Assembly (NCBI GenBank): GCA_033344895.1
Contig: JAWPMN010000001.1
Coordinates: 3,170,001 to 3,234,000, forward strand
DNA: 64,000 bases
Direction: 5' to 3'
Source of the DNA: Alphaproteobacteria bacterium
Lineage (GTDB): Bacteria > Pseudomonadota > Alphaproteobacteria > UBA8366 > Aestuariispiraceae
The notes beneath the pieces are model-generated. The model did no database searches. It saw only the letters and a program-made list of their open reading frames with translations, and had not been told where the DNA came from. Every line of letters starts with the position of its first letter. Position 1 is the first letter of the stretch. The translations under genes and the position numbers were made by a program. This document shows, piece by piece, positions 38,164 to 47,317 of the stretch.

Positions 38164-38718
38164 TCAGCGGTGGTGCCGATCGCGCATCTGCTGCAGTTCG
38201 TCAGCGTCGATGATACCGTCTTCATTGGCATCGAGGCGAGACATCAAGCGCTCAGACATGGCGGCCATTTCTGCGGGGTTCAAGCGGCCGTTGCCGTCTT
38301 CGTCCATCCAGGAGAAGCGTTTGCCGCCCCAGTTGCGATCTTTGCCGGCCGCCATGAACTCGTCCTGGGAAATCAGGCCGTCTCCATCGGAATCCATCGC
38401 AGCGAAATGCAGCGCCCGGAATCCTTCGGTCAGCTCGCGCGGCGTCAGTTCGCCATTGCTGTCCGCATCCATGGCCTGGAACCGAGCGTCGCGGAAGGAA
38501 GCGATTTCCTCGACGGTCAGATTACCGTCTCCGTTGGTATCGATCTGCCCGATCATCCGCTCCAAATGCGGACCGCCATGTCCGTGCGGGCCGTGATGGC
38601 CCCAGCCGCCCCAGCCGCCGGGGCCGCTCTTGGCCATGCCGACGCCGGCGCCGGCCACCAGCGCGGCCATGCCGATACCGCCAGCGATCAGGATCGATTT
38701 GGTCTTGGAAACCTTCAT
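38164..38718 (-). CDS. EF-hand calcium-binding protein with five loops
   Basis: A 184-residue secreted or anchored protein (N-terminal hydrophobic segment ILIAGGIGMAALVAGAGVG) with a glycine/histidine-rich linker (GGWGGWGHHGPHGHGG) and five EF-hand loops: DTNGDGNLTVEE, DADSNGELTPRE, DSDGDGLISQDE, DEDGNGRLNPAE and DANEDGIIDADE. RBS AGGAG. It ends 37 bases upstream of the sigma gene start, so it may belong to the same stress regulon. Confidence 0.88.
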   Translation of the reverse strand: MKVSKTKSILIAGGIGMAALVAGAGVGMAKSGPGGWGGWGHHGPHGHGGPHLERMIGQIDTNGDGNLTVEEIASFRDARFQAMDADSNGELTPRELTEGFRALHFAAMDSDGDGLISQDEFMAAGKDRNWGGKRFSWMDEDGNGRLNPAEMAAMSERLMSRLDANEDGIIDADELQQMRDRHHR

Positions 38719-38815
38719 GCGCGTTGCTCCTTCAGGGTCAGGGGGGAGGAGGGGGATCCATCCCGTTCGTGACCCCAAGGACGCGTTTCCGGCGCGCTTC
38801 CGTCGGAAAAAATCG

Positions 38816-39775
38816 CTATCGCGTCGCAGCCCGGCGCAGCCGGTCGTTGATTGCCAGTCCCAGTCCTCGTTCCGGCACAGGCGCAACGGCGATCCCGGCA
38901 TAGCGGCTCGGCACGTCCAGGTCGTGCAGCATGCGGAACAGGTTCGCAGCAGCTTCCAGAAGATCGCCGTCGGTACTGAGGCTGACCAACCCCGGGATGT
39001 CGCCGAACCCCAGATGTGCCTCGCCCGGTTTGGCCGTCTCGGCATTCAGGCGAAGCGGCAGGCCGGGTGCATAATGGCTCAGGAGCATTCCCGGCGATTT
39101 CGGCGCGTTCTCTTCATGCAGGCTGTGTACGACACGCCGTCCTGTCAGTTCCTCAACAGCCTCGACTGCCAGCCCGCCGGGGCGCAGCAGCACCGGCGCC
39201 TCACCGGTCGCATCCAGTACGGTGCTTTCGACGCCGACCTTGCAGGCGCCGCCATCCAGGATCAGATCGACCCGCCCGTTCAGGGAGGCCGCGACATGAT
39301 CGGCGGCGGTGGGGCTGAGCCGCCCCGACGCATTGGCGCTGGGGGCTGCAATGGGGCGCCCGGTCAGGCGCAACAGATCGCGGGCACCGCCATGGGCCGG
39401 CATCCGCACTGCGACGGTATCGAGGCCGGCGCTGACCAGGCGGGACAGACCGCTGTCCGGACGCCGTTTCAGGACCAGGGTCAATGGCCCGGGCCAGAAT
39501 CGGTCTGACAGTCGCTGCGCCAGGTCTGTTACGACGACATGCCGTCGTAGGGCATCGGCGTCGGCGAAATGAACGATCAGGGGGTTGAACTGCGGCCGTC
39601 CCTTTGCCGCGAAAATCGATGCCGTCGCCGTATCATCGGTCGCATCCGCCCCCAGCCCGTAGACGGTTTCCGTGGGAAAGGCGACCAGACCGCCGCGCCG
39701 CAAGGTCCTGGCCGCACGGTCCAGGCCAGCTTCGTCCAGGGCAATCGTCTCTGTCTTGCGTGGTTCAATGCTCAT
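38816..39775 (-). CDS. L-threonylcarbamoyladenylate synthase (Sua5/YrdC)
   Basis: A 319-residue enzyme. N-terminal YrdC domain: 'LRRGGLVAFPTETVYGLGADATD', 'IFAAKGRPQFNPLIVH', 'FWPGPLTLVLKR' and 'RPIAAPSANASGRLSPT'. A C-terminal Sua5 domain (SHYAPGLPLRL) follows. It makes threonylcarbamoyl-AMP for t6A37, upstream of MtaB. The ATG at 39775 sits inside a longer frame that continues antisense to parA and is not coding. Confidence 0.93.
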   Translation of the reverse strand: MSIEPRKTETIALDEAGLDRAARTLRRGGLVAFPTETVYGLGADATDDTATASIFAAKGRPQFNPLIVHFADADALRRHVVVTDLAQRLSDRFWPGPLTLVLKRRPDSGLSRLVSAGLDTVAVRMPAHGGARDLLRLTGRPIAAPSANASGRLSPTAADHVAASLNGRVDLILDGGACKVGVESTVLDATGEAPVLLRPGGLAVEAVEELTGRRVVHSLHEENAPKSPGMLLSHYAPGLPLRLNAETAKPGEAHLGFGDIPGLVSLSTDGDLLEAAANLFRMLHDLDVPSRYAGIAVAPVPERGLGLAINDRLRRAATR

Positions 39776-39922
39776 GACCGGCTTATGCCGCCGGGCGGCA
39801 CCGCTGACAAGTCCGGGCGGTCGGGCCGGTCGTGTCATTTCGCACCTGCGAAATGGATTTGCCTGGACCGGATCATTCATGTCACGCTTGGACGGTCCAG
39901 CCTTTGGGGGAGTCAGCCTTTC

Positions 39923-40558
39923 ATGACCGCAAAGATCTTTACCGTTGCCCAGCAAAAGGGTGGCGCCGGCAAATCGACGCTGGCGGCCCATCTGGCCCTT
40001 GCCTGGGTCCTCAAGCGCAAATCCGTGGCGCTGGTGGATATCGATCCGCAGCAGAGCCTGGCCGCGTGGTACGCGGCACGGGAACGTCATTTCGGCGAAG
40101 ACCGGACCGGTCTGACCTTCGAGGCCATGACAGGATGGCGTGCCGCGCGCGTCGTCGAGAAACTGGCGGAATCTCACGATTTCATCCTGATCGACAGCCC
40201 ACCGCATGCCGATACCGACGCCCGTGTCGCGGTACGGGCCGCGGATATCGTTCTGGTCCCCGCGCAACCCAGCCCGCTGGATGTCTGGGCGACACAGCCG
40301 ACGCTGGAACTGGCGGCGAAGGAGAAGTCCACCGCACTCATGGTTCTGAACCGGGTGCCGCCGCGCGCCAATCTCACTGCCCAGATGATCACAAGGCTGG
40401 GTGATTATCCGGTCAAGGTCGCCAAATCGACGATCGGCAATCGCGTCGCCTTCGCCGAAGCCATGGTCAGCGGCAGGACGGCGCTGGAAACCAAGGGCGC
40501 ATCCGTCGCGGCGAAGGAGATCCGGGCGCTGGCCAACGAACTGGCGAAGGCAGTCTAG
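39923..40558 (+). CDS. ParA/MinD-family ATPase
   Basis: A 211-residue protein beginning 'MTAKIFTVAQQKGGAGKST', a deviant Walker A (KGGxGKST), with 'LVDIDPQQSLAAWY' and 'FILIDSPPHADTDA'. It resembles orphan chromosomal ParA/MipZ-like proteins. No parB or parS site is visible. It overlaps the convergent DUF1835 gene by four bases (40555-40558). Cargo unknown. Confidence 0.85.
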   Translation: MTAKIFTVAQQKGGAGKSTLAAHLALAWVLKRKSVALVDIDPQQSLAAWYAARERHFGEDRTGLTFEAMTGWRAARVVEKLAESHDFILIDSPPHADTDARVAVRAADIVLVPAQPSPLDVWATQPTLELAAKEKSTALMVLNRVPPRANLTAQMITRLGDYPVKVAKSTIGNRVAFAEAMVSGRTALETKGASVAAKEIRALANELAKAV

Positions 40559-41472
40559 GTAGCGGCGAGCCGCCGGCCACCCCACCACCGGTCCAGCGGA
40601 TTCCGCTCGGTCCAGTTCGCGTCCCGCCTCAACAGCGCCTTGCCGAAGGCCGTCAGGGAAACCGGGCTGTGCCAATCCTCCGGGACCGGGGCGAGGGCGG
40701 GTTCAGGCGCTTTTGCCAGCCGCGTTATGTCCTCCCAATACATCAGGTCGCCGAGAAAGGGCTGAGGGTCGAGTTTCCGGACCAGATCCCGGAAGCACTG
40801 TCCCGGCGTCGCCGCTCCGTCTTTCAGGGCCTGCAATGTCAGGCGTTCCGTCAGGGACAGGCCATCCGTCTGCCCGGGCAGTTCGGCCAGATGCCGCAGG
40901 ATGGCCTTCGGCAGAAAGGGCATGGCTGTGGCGGTCTCCCGATGCTCCGCAAAGGTCTTCAGCGCGGCCGGGTCCGCCGCCCGGTACAGGCCGTAGCCTT
41001 CCCGAGCGACGTCGATCTGACGCCGGGTAACCGGTTTCTCGCTGCCGGTCATGGCCGCCAGCTCGGACGGGTGAAGCTGTCCGAATCCGATGAAATGCGC
41101 GTGATTGGGGTGCCGGTCGGTCGACAGAAGATACAGGTTCGGCCGATGACCGATCAGATCCAGCAGGCCCATCAGTGTCGCCTGATCATAGAGGTCGTGC
41201 TCGAACCACAGGATGACCCGGTCGTACCGGTCGAGCTGGTCCAGAGCGGTGTCCTGATCCACCAGCTTCTTCAGAGTGTCATCGAAATCCGCTTCCCAAT
41301 GTGTGGCGATCCATTCGGCCCGGAGCCGCCGCAGGGCGGCTCTGTCGAGGCCCGCCGGAACGGGGCCACGGCACAGCGGATCACTCCATTCGAGGAAGTC
41401 GCCCGGCACGCCGGCCTGGATCAGGCCGTCGCGGATATCGGAACCGCATCGGATATGGGCAGTCCGCGGCAT
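40555..41472 (-). CDS. DUF1835 domain protein
   Basis: A 305-residue protein with the DUF1835 N-terminus ('HIRCGSDIRDGLIQAGVPGDFLEWSDPLCRGPVP') and DUF3658-like rest. ATG at 41472 has AGAAAGG upstream. The role of this family is unknown; nothing in the neighbours (ParA, SDR) explains it. Confidence 0.75.
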   Translation of the reverse strand: MPRTAHIRCGSDIRDGLIQAGVPGDFLEWSDPLCRGPVPAGLDRAALRRLRAEWIATHWEADFDDTLKKLVDQDTALDQLDRYDRVILWFEHDLYDQATLMGLLDLIGHRPNLYLLSTDRHPNHAHFIGFGQLHPSELAAMTGSEKPVTRRQIDVAREGYGLYRAADPAALKTFAEHRETATAMPFLPKAILRHLAELPGQTDGLSLTERLTLQALKDGAATPGQCFRDLVRKLDPQPFLGDLMYWEDITRLAKAPEPALAPVPEDWHSPVSLTAFGKALLRRDANWTERNPLDRWWGGRRLAAT

Positions 41473-41568
41473 GGCATCGCCTTTCTGTTGAACCCCGCAA
41501 GAAGCGGGTGGGGAACCGGAAGCCAACCATGCAGTCTCCGCCGCATCAATCAATCAGGAGGATTATCC

Positions 41569-42336
41569 ATGTCGAGTTTGAAAGGAAAGGTCGCGGTGAT
41601 CACCGGGGCGAGCTCCGGGATCGGGCGCGCGGCCGCCCGTCTGTTTGCGGAGGAAGGGGCCGCCGTCGTCGTCGGCGCCCGCCGGGAGAAGGAACTGTCC
41701 GATCTGGTGGATGAAATCCGTGAGGACGGCGGTCGGGCTGCATTCGTGGCTGGCGATGTCTGTGACGAAGGCTTCGCCGAGGCGCTGGTCAGGACCGCGA
41801 CAGACACGTTCGGTGCGCTGGATATCGGCTTCAACAACGCCGGTATTCTGGGCAATCTCGGGCCGGCGGCCGACATGAAGGTTGCGGATTGGCGGCATAC
41901 GCTGGAAGTGAACCTGACCGGCGCCTTTCTGTGCGCCAAGCATCAGCTTCCGGTAATGGAGGCGGCCGGGAGCGGATCGCTCTTGTTCACCTCCTCGGTG
42001 GCGGGGCACACGGTTGGGTTGCCTGGCATGGCGGCGTACGGATCCGCCAAGCTGGGCCTGCTGGCGCTGACCCGGGTTCTGGCAGCGGAATACGGACCGA
42101 AGGGCATCCGCGTGAACGCGCTGATTCCCGGAGCGACCGATACCGAGATGGCGGTACAGAGTACCGGCGGCTCGGCGGAGGTTCTGGATTTCGTGCGGGG
42201 CCTGCATGCCCTGAAGCGGAGTGCATCGCCCGAAGAAATCGCCAATGCGGCGCTTTTCCTCGTCTCCGATTCGGCCAGTTTCCTGACCGGGGCCGGATAT
42301 CTCACGGATGGCGGGATTTCCATCAACCGGACATAG
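41569..42336 (+). CDS. SDR family oxidoreductase
   Basis: A 255-residue short-chain dehydrogenase: cofactor motif VITGASSGIGRAAARLF, 'NNAGILG', catalytic S (SSVAGHTVG) and YGSAK, and 'VNALIPGATDTEM'. RBS AGGAGG. Substrate unknown. Confidence 0.9.
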   Translation: MSSLKGKVAVITGASSGIGRAAARLFAEEGAAVVVGARREKELSDLVDEIREDGGRAAFVAGDVCDEGFAEALVRTATDTFGALDIGFNNAGILGNLGPAADMKVADWRHTLEVNLTGAFLCAKHQLPVMEAAGSGSLLFTSSVAGHTVGLPGMAAYGSAKLGLLALTRVLAAEYGPKGIRVNALIPGATDTEMAVQSTGGSAEVLDFVRGLHALKRSASPEEIANAALFLVSDSASFLTGAGYLTDGGISINRT

Positions 42337-42453
42337 CCGCCGGCGCAGCGATGCCCCTCTGGATCGGCGGGATGATCACAAATAGTTGATCCTCCCGCCG
42401 GTCGCTGGTCATATTGCCCGAAACATAAGGGCTTCTTGACCGGGGGGGAACGG

Positions 42454-43140
42454 GTGAGGAAGACAGTACCGATCGGGCCGACGCAGGTCGACGTCTGGCC
42501 GAAGAATGTGATTTTGCAGCATATCGACCCTTTGGTGTGTGTCGCGATCTTTCCGGACAATGACCGGATCCTGAAGCTCTTGGAGGAGCCTCTGCTGCAG
42601 GCGGAGGCCAAATTCCGGGCACAGGACAGCGAACAGGGCCGTTGGATCGGCGGCGGCGGTGCGAAGATCCGCGATTTCGGTTCATGGCAGTGCCCGACCA
42701 TCACGCTGCTGAATGAACGCGTCAAACAGGCGTTCATGAAGATTACCGGCGCCAAGACCGCGCATATCGACGATGTCTGGGCCAATGTATCCCGTAAGGG
42801 CGAGTATATCGGACCGCACGGTCATCGCCGGACGGAAGTCAGTGCGGTCTATCATCTGCTGCCGCCGGAGCCCGGCGAAAGGGAACAGTTCAACGGCGCG
42901 CTGGGAATCTCGGACCCGCGGGTGCAGCGCTGCTGTCCGACCAAGCAGGGTCTGGTGACGTCGCAGGTCTATCCTCCGCTGGAGCCGGGGACATTGGTGC
43001 TCTTTCCCAGTTTCGTGACGCATTACGTCACGCCGCATATGGGGGAGGGCCACCGCATCAGCATCGCCTGGAACATCGACCGCAACGTCATTCCCGGACG
43101 GCCGGAGGACGAGGCGCTTCTCCCAGGGCAGGGTGCCTGA
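42454..43140 (+). CDS. putative 2OG-Fe(II) oxygenase (TIGR02466-like)
   Basis: A ~228-residue protein. 'VWANVSRKGEYIGPHGHRRTEVSAVYHL' and 'LVLFPSFVTHYVTPHMGEG...RISIAWNID' match the putative oxygenase family with H-x-H/E iron ligands and a C-terminal H...R pair. GTG at 42454 with GGGGGGGAA is my start; the frame is open to 42436. Substrate unknown. Confidence 0.75.
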   Translation: MRKTVPIGPTQVDVWPKNVILQHIDPLVCVAIFPDNDRILKLLEEPLLQAEAKFRAQDSEQGRWIGGGGAKIRDFGSWQCPTITLLNERVKQAFMKITGAKTAHIDDVWANVSRKGEYIGPHGHRRTEVSAVYHLLPPEPGEREQFNGALGISDPRVQRCCPTKQGLVTSQVYPPLEPGTLVLFPSFVTHYVTPHMGEGHRISIAWNIDRNVIPGRPEDEALLPGQGA

Positions 43141-43148
43141 ACGAAAAA

Positions 43149-43175
43149 CCCCCGGCGCGGCGGCCGGGGGCGTTT
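43149..43175. terminator. bidirectional-looking terminator
   Basis: CCCCCGGC (43149-43156) pairs with GCCGGGGG-type bases at 43163-43170, then CGTTT; A-rich on the other side. It lies between convergent genes. Confidence 0.7.
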
Positions 43176-43199
43176 CGAACTCCGTCGTTCAGGCGACGA

Positions 43200-44699
43200 T
43201 CAGTTGTTCGTCGGGAAGGCCAGCTGCGCGCCTTCCTTGATGCCCGACGGCCAACGGCTGGAAATCGTCTTCATCTTCGTGAAGAAGCGCACCGATTCCG
43301 GACCATGCATCTGCGTGTCGCCGAATTTCGACCGCTTGGCCCCGCCGAAATTGTGGAACGCCATCGGCACCGGGATCGGCACATTGACGCCGATCATGCC
43401 GACATCGACCGCATTCGAGAATGCGCGGGCCGTATCGCCGTCCCGCGTAAAGATCGCAACGCCGTTGCCGTATTCATGGTCGTTGATCATCTGCACCGCG
43501 TCGTCATAGCCGGACGGGGCCATGACGGACAGAACCGGGCCGAAGATCTCCGTCTTGTAGATTTCCATGTTGGTCGTGACCTGATCGAACAGGGTCGCAC
43601 CGACGAAGAAGCCGTTTTCATAGCCCTGAAGCGTCGCGCCCCGGCCGTCGACCAGCAGGCTGGCGCCTTCGTCGACGCCGCGCTGGATCAGGCTTTCGAC
43701 CCGCTCCTTCGCCTGCCGCGTGATCAGCGGGTTGATGTCGGCTTCGGCGTCGTTGTACGGGCCGATGCGCAGGGCCTGGACCTTCGGGATCAGGCGGTCG
43801 ACCAGCGCCTTGGAGGTTTCCTCACCGACCGGCACCGCGACCGAGATTGCCATGCAGCGTTCGCCGGCGGAACCGTAACCGGCCCCGATCAGGGCGTCCG
43901 CGGCCTGGTCCATATCGGCGTCCGGCATGATGACCATGTGGTTCTTGGCGCCGCAGAAGGCCTGGACCCGTTTGTTGTGGGCGCTGCCGTGCTGATAGAT
44001 GTATTCGCCGACCGGGGTGGAGCCGACGAAGCTGATCGCCGGGACGTCCGGGTGTTCCAGCAGGGCGTCCACCGCTTCCTTGTCGCCGTGCACGACGTTC
44101 CAGACACCGTCCGGCAGGCCGGCTTCCTTCCACAGCTCCGCCAGCATCATCGGGGCGGACGGATCGCGCTCCGACGGCTTGTTGATGTAGGCGTTGCCGC
44201 AGGCGATCGCCATGGCGCCCATCCACAGCGGGATCATGACCGGGAAGTTGAACGGCGTGATGCCGCCGATGACGCCCACCGGTTCGCGGATCGAATACAG
44301 ATCGATCCCGCCGCCGATATTGTGGTTGAACTCGCCCTTCATCAGATGCGGCGCGCCCGCGGCGAATTCGACGACGTCGATGCCGCGCTGGATTTCACCC
44401 GCGGCGTCGGCCAGCGTCTTGCCGTGTTCCTTGCACAGCTCTTCCGCTAGGCGGTCCTTGTTGGCGACCATCAGCTCCCGCATCCGGAAGATGACCGCGG
44501 CGCGTTTCGGCGACGGCGTGTTGGACCAGACCTCATGGGCGGCGAGCGCGTTCTGGACAAAGCCGTTGATTTCGTCGCGGCTGGCATAGGCGACCTTCGC
44601 GGCGACTTCACCGGTTGCCGGATTGTAGACGTCGCCGAAGCGGCCGCTCTTCCCGTCCACCTTTTGACCGCCGATGAAATGCGAGATGGTTTCCACCAT
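43200..44699 (-). CDS. mmsA: CoA-acylating methylmalonate-semialdehyde dehydrogenase
   Basis: A 499-residue aldehyde dehydrogenase. 'GGIDLYSIREPVGVIGGITPFNFPVMIPLWMGAMAIACGNA' and 'GERCMAISVAVPVG' (catalytic C282) are diagnostic. It converts (methyl)malonate semialdehyde to acetyl- or propionyl-CoA in valine, inositol and uracil-type pathways and may link to DMSP-derived C3 units. Alone on the minus strand. Confidence 0.93.
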   Translation of the reverse strand: MVETISHFIGGQKVDGKSGRFGDVYNPATGEVAAKVAYASRDEINGFVQNALAAHEVWSNTPSPKRAAVIFRMRELMVANKDRLAEELCKEHGKTLADAAGEIQRGIDVVEFAAGAPHLMKGEFNHNIGGGIDLYSIREPVGVIGGITPFNFPVMIPLWMGAMAIACGNAYINKPSERDPSAPMMLAELWKEAGLPDGVWNVVHGDKEAVDALLEHPDVPAISFVGSTPVGEYIYQHGSAHNKRVQAFCGAKNHMVIMPDADMDQAADALIGAGYGSAGERCMAISVAVPVGEETSKALVDRLIPKVQALRIGPYNDAEADINPLITRQAKERVESLIQRGVDEGASLLVDGRGATLQGYENGFFVGATLFDQVTTNMEIYKTEIFGPVLSVMAPSGYDDAVQMINDHEYGNGVAIFTRDGDTARAFSNAVDVGMIGVNVPIPVPMAFHNFGGAKRSKFGDTQMHGPESVRFFTKMKTISSRWPSGIKEGAQLAFPTNN

Positions 44700-45247
44700 G
44701 ACTGTTCTCCCGTGGGCGGGGGCGCCAGGGCGCGTTGAAGCCCGCCATTCTTGGTTATCGGATGAATTCCGGTGCCAGTTCTAGGCGGTCTGGCGCGGCG
44801 GCTCAAGTCCGCGGTTCGTCCGGTCGGCCCGCCGCCTTCGTCCGATGCCTGAAACGGACCGTATTCTCTTCAGCGGGCCCCGTTAAAGGGGGCACGGGAA
44901 ACACCTGTTCCGCCAGTTCGAAGGTTATCCTTTCGGCGCCCGTGTTATGACATGACGCAGGACGTCCGTGACGCAACCCGCTGGACAGTTGTTTCATGCC
45001 TACGGAGCGCCTCGGATCAGTGCCGCCCGGGTCCAGGCGCTCAGCGGACATCCGGGTCGATCAGCCCAATGGGCCGACGTAGTCAGCAACGGGCTCGATA
45101 GAGGTTTGTGAGGTACCCTAATAACGCCGGTTATCGAGTACCGTGGTGAGTGGCCCAGAGAGAAGCGGTATCGTCTGGAGGAATTTTCTATACATGAGCT
45201 TACAACTCTGTGCTTACCCGCTCTAAGACGACCGTTCGAGAGTTGAT
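44700..45247. other. intergenic start of a low-GC mini-island
   Basis: The first half is GC-rich mmsA leader. From about 44970 base composition falls. A possible 47-codon frame (GTG 44968 to TGA 45111, FHAYGAPRISAARVQALSG...) lacks support. No tRNA or integrase is seen. Confidence 0.4.
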
Positions 45248-45433
45248 TTGTCTGATACTAGAACATTGATCCCTTGTGATAAGATACCCTTCTTAAACGC
45301 CTGTCGCCCCGTTTTTATGGGCAGCAGAAATGAAGTGCATACCGCCCTGCACTTGTTTGTTGGTGAAGTGGCAAGGATTAAGACGACATGGCCGTCGACG
45401 AACGCGACCTCCTTTTTTCAGGAAGTCTTTTGA
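45248..45433 (+). CDS. possible small orphan gene
   Basis: A 61-residue frame (TTG start) with AT-richer codons, ending FFQEVF; it overlaps the next frame by 46 bases. It could be the front of a gene broken by a frameshift (the next frame is +2) or spurious. No domain recognised. Confidence 0.25.
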   Translation: MSDTRTLIPCDKIPFLNACRPVFMGSRNEVHTALHLFVGEVARIKTTWPSTNATSFFQEVF

Positions 45434-45708
45434 ATGGGTTGACGGACCCCGACGGTAAAGACGTGGACATTATTCATTGGTGCGGCGTGCAGAACCTTTC
45501 TGAAGAGCAAAAAGAAAGATTCCATGAAGAATTCTCCGCTCTCAATGTACTAGAACGCTGCGCTCAGGCCGACATCATAACAGATTTTGAAGTTGATGGT
45601 TTTGCGACCGGAAGCGACCGATACGTAAAAGTAATGGCGACAGATTGGCAGGCACTAAAAGATGAGCTTCGTAACGAGATAGCCGAAATAATTCGGAATG
45701 AATTATGA
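45388..45708 (+). CDS. orphan protein of unknown function
   Basis: A 106-residue acidic protein: MAVDERDLLFSGSLLNGL, 'EEQKERFHEEFSALNVLERC', 'MATDWQALKDELRNEIAEII'. Codons are AT-richer than neighbours, so acquisition is likely. It reads like a small cytoplasmic immunity-type or regulatory protein, but this is only an impression. Confidence 0.55.
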   Translation: MAVDERDLLFSGSLLNGLTDPDGKDVDIIHWCGVQNLSEEQKERFHEEFSALNVLERCAQADIITDFEVDGFATGSDRYVKVMATDWQALKDELRNEIAEIIRNEL

Positions 45709-45754
45709 TGCAGTGTAGGGGCACTCGCGCGTCAAAGTTTACGGGGGGGCGAAA

Positions 45755-46030
45755 ATGTCTCTTAAGCTAGGGGCTTGGTGGGGGGATGATGATGTTTATG
45801 TTGAGCTATTACTCTCTCAGAAGGAGTTGAACCACCTGTTGGCTACAGGCGAACTGACAAAGCAGGGCAACGGTTACAGTTACGAAGGAGAAGAGTTTCA
45901 AGACGTCTGGCGTTTCACGGGCGGGCTGAACGGCTTGGTACGGATTTCTTATGCGTCCGTAAGCGATTCAGGCGATGAGGGAGACGGCTACATTGGCAAG
46001 CCGTGCGATCTAATTATAGAGGAGGAATAA
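45755..46030 (+). CDS. orphan protein of unknown function
   Basis: A 91-residue acidic protein (MSLKLGAWWGDDDVYVELLL, then 'SYEGEEFQDVWRFTGGLNG'), preceded by GGGGGGG and with AT-rich codon use. Looks like an immunity protein by size and charge; no partner toxin is seen nearby. Function unknown. Confidence 0.55.
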   Translation: MSLKLGAWWGDDDVYVELLLSQKELNHLLATGELTKQGNGYSYEGEEFQDVWRFTGGLNGLVRISYASVSDSGDEGDGYIGKPCDLIIEEE

Positions 46031-46246
46031 TCATTAAAAGCATAATGCTTCCGTTGCAGACTGATCCGTATCGTGCCGCCAGCAACAATGGGCATGGCTC
46101 AGCGAACTTTACGGGGCTTTCCGCTCTTTGCGTCGCTGTTTCAATAGTGTGTGTCAGTTCACACGCGTTATGTCGCCTGGAACCGAAAACCGTGGCCACT
46201 CCTATTCAGGCACCATCTTCCTGTCCGCTTACCATCGACCTGGCGT

Positions 46247-47293
46247 TCAGCGTCGCGGCAGAATGACGGTGTAGTCGAGGTCCAGGGCGATATCGGGACC
46301 CTCCGTCGGGAAGTCGCTGCAGTTTCGGTTTTTGACGGCCCGCGTCCGCAGCCGCAGGGCGCCGATGTCGTCCCGTTTCTCCAGGGCGGTCTTCTCGATC
46401 ACCTCTGTCCAGGCATAGATCGTGTCGCCGCCGAAGACCGGTGCGGCATGGCGCCCGCCATTGATCGCGGACACGATGCAGGCATTTGCCAGTCCGTTGT
46501 AGCTGAGCGCCCGGGCGGTCGCGATGACATGTCCGCCGTATACCAGGCGCTTGCCGAACGATGTCTCGGACATGGCATGGGCGTCGAAATGAACGCGGGC
46601 GGCGTTCCGGAACAGCCGTGTCGCCGTCATGTGGTCGGCTTCCTCGATGGTGACACCGTCGATATGGTCGATCCTCTCGCCCTCGGCATAATCGTCCCAG
46701 CGGTGCACGGACCCGGCACTGACATCGTCCCAATGCCGGTTCAGCCGATGGCGCGGCACCGTGATCGGACGCACGGCGTCGGGCAGATCCGGTATCCGGT
46801 CAACACCGGATCCTTTGGCTTTCGGATTGCGTTTCGGCACCATGACCCAGCGCACGAAGCGCAATACCGGCACGTCGCGGTGGTCCAGACCTTCGGTGCG
46901 GACATAGACGATGCCTTTCCCGCCGTCGGAGGTTTCGCGCAACCCGATCACGGTGGACCGGGCCCGGATGGTCTCGCCGACATAAAGCTGGGCCAGGAAA
47001 TCGCAACCGGCATAGCCCAGATTTGCCACCGCATTGATCGAGACATCCGCGACCGACAGTCCGAATACCGCATTGAAAACGAACAGGTCGTCCACCGGGG
47101 CGGCGTGATAGCCGACATTGCGCGCGAACTGGTTCGATGTCTGCAGGGTGAAGCGGTTTCCGGTCAGCGCATGATACAGCGCGACATCGCCTTCGGTGAT
47201 CGTGCGCGGCGATGCGTGATCGATCTGCTGATCCATTTCGAAATCTTCGAAAAATCGGCCGGCGGTGGATTTCGATGCAAGGCTCGCGGTCAT
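46247..47293 (-). CDS. mesaconyl-CoA hydratase-like MaoC dehydratase
   Basis: A 348-residue protein with two hot-dog (MaoC) halves. 'GRFFEDFEMDQQIDHASPRTITEGDVALYHALTGNRF' and 'VADVSINAVANLGYAGCDF' follow mesaconyl-CoA hydratases (beta-methylmalyl-CoA dehydratase) of the ethylmalonyl-CoA pathway. RBS GGAGAGGA. It starts 24 bases after the caspase gene stop. Other MaoC substrates are possible; no ccr gene is in the window. Confidence 0.8.
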   Translation of the reverse strand: MTASLASKSTAGRFFEDFEMDQQIDHASPRTITEGDVALYHALTGNRFTLQTSNQFARNVGYHAAPVDDLFVFNAVFGLSVADVSINAVANLGYAGCDFLAQLYVGETIRARSTVIGLRETSDGGKGIVYVRTEGLDHRDVPVLRFVRWVMVPKRNPKAKGSGVDRIPDLPDAVRPITVPRHRLNRHWDDVSAGSVHRWDDYAEGERIDHIDGVTIEEADHMTATRLFRNAARVHFDAHAMSETSFGKRLVYGGHVIATARALSYNGLANACIVSAINGGRHAAPVFGGDTIYAWTEVIEKTALEKRDDIGALRLRTRAVKNRNCSDFPTEGPDIALDLDYTVILPRR

Positions 47294-47317
47294 CGTCGGT
47301 CCTCTCCGTCGTTTGGT

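Noticed and set aside
38816-40675. A 619-codon minus-strand frame over Sua5 and parA
   Set aside because: The Sua5 enzyme starts at the ATG at 39775; the upstream half is antisense to ParA and has no recognisable domain.
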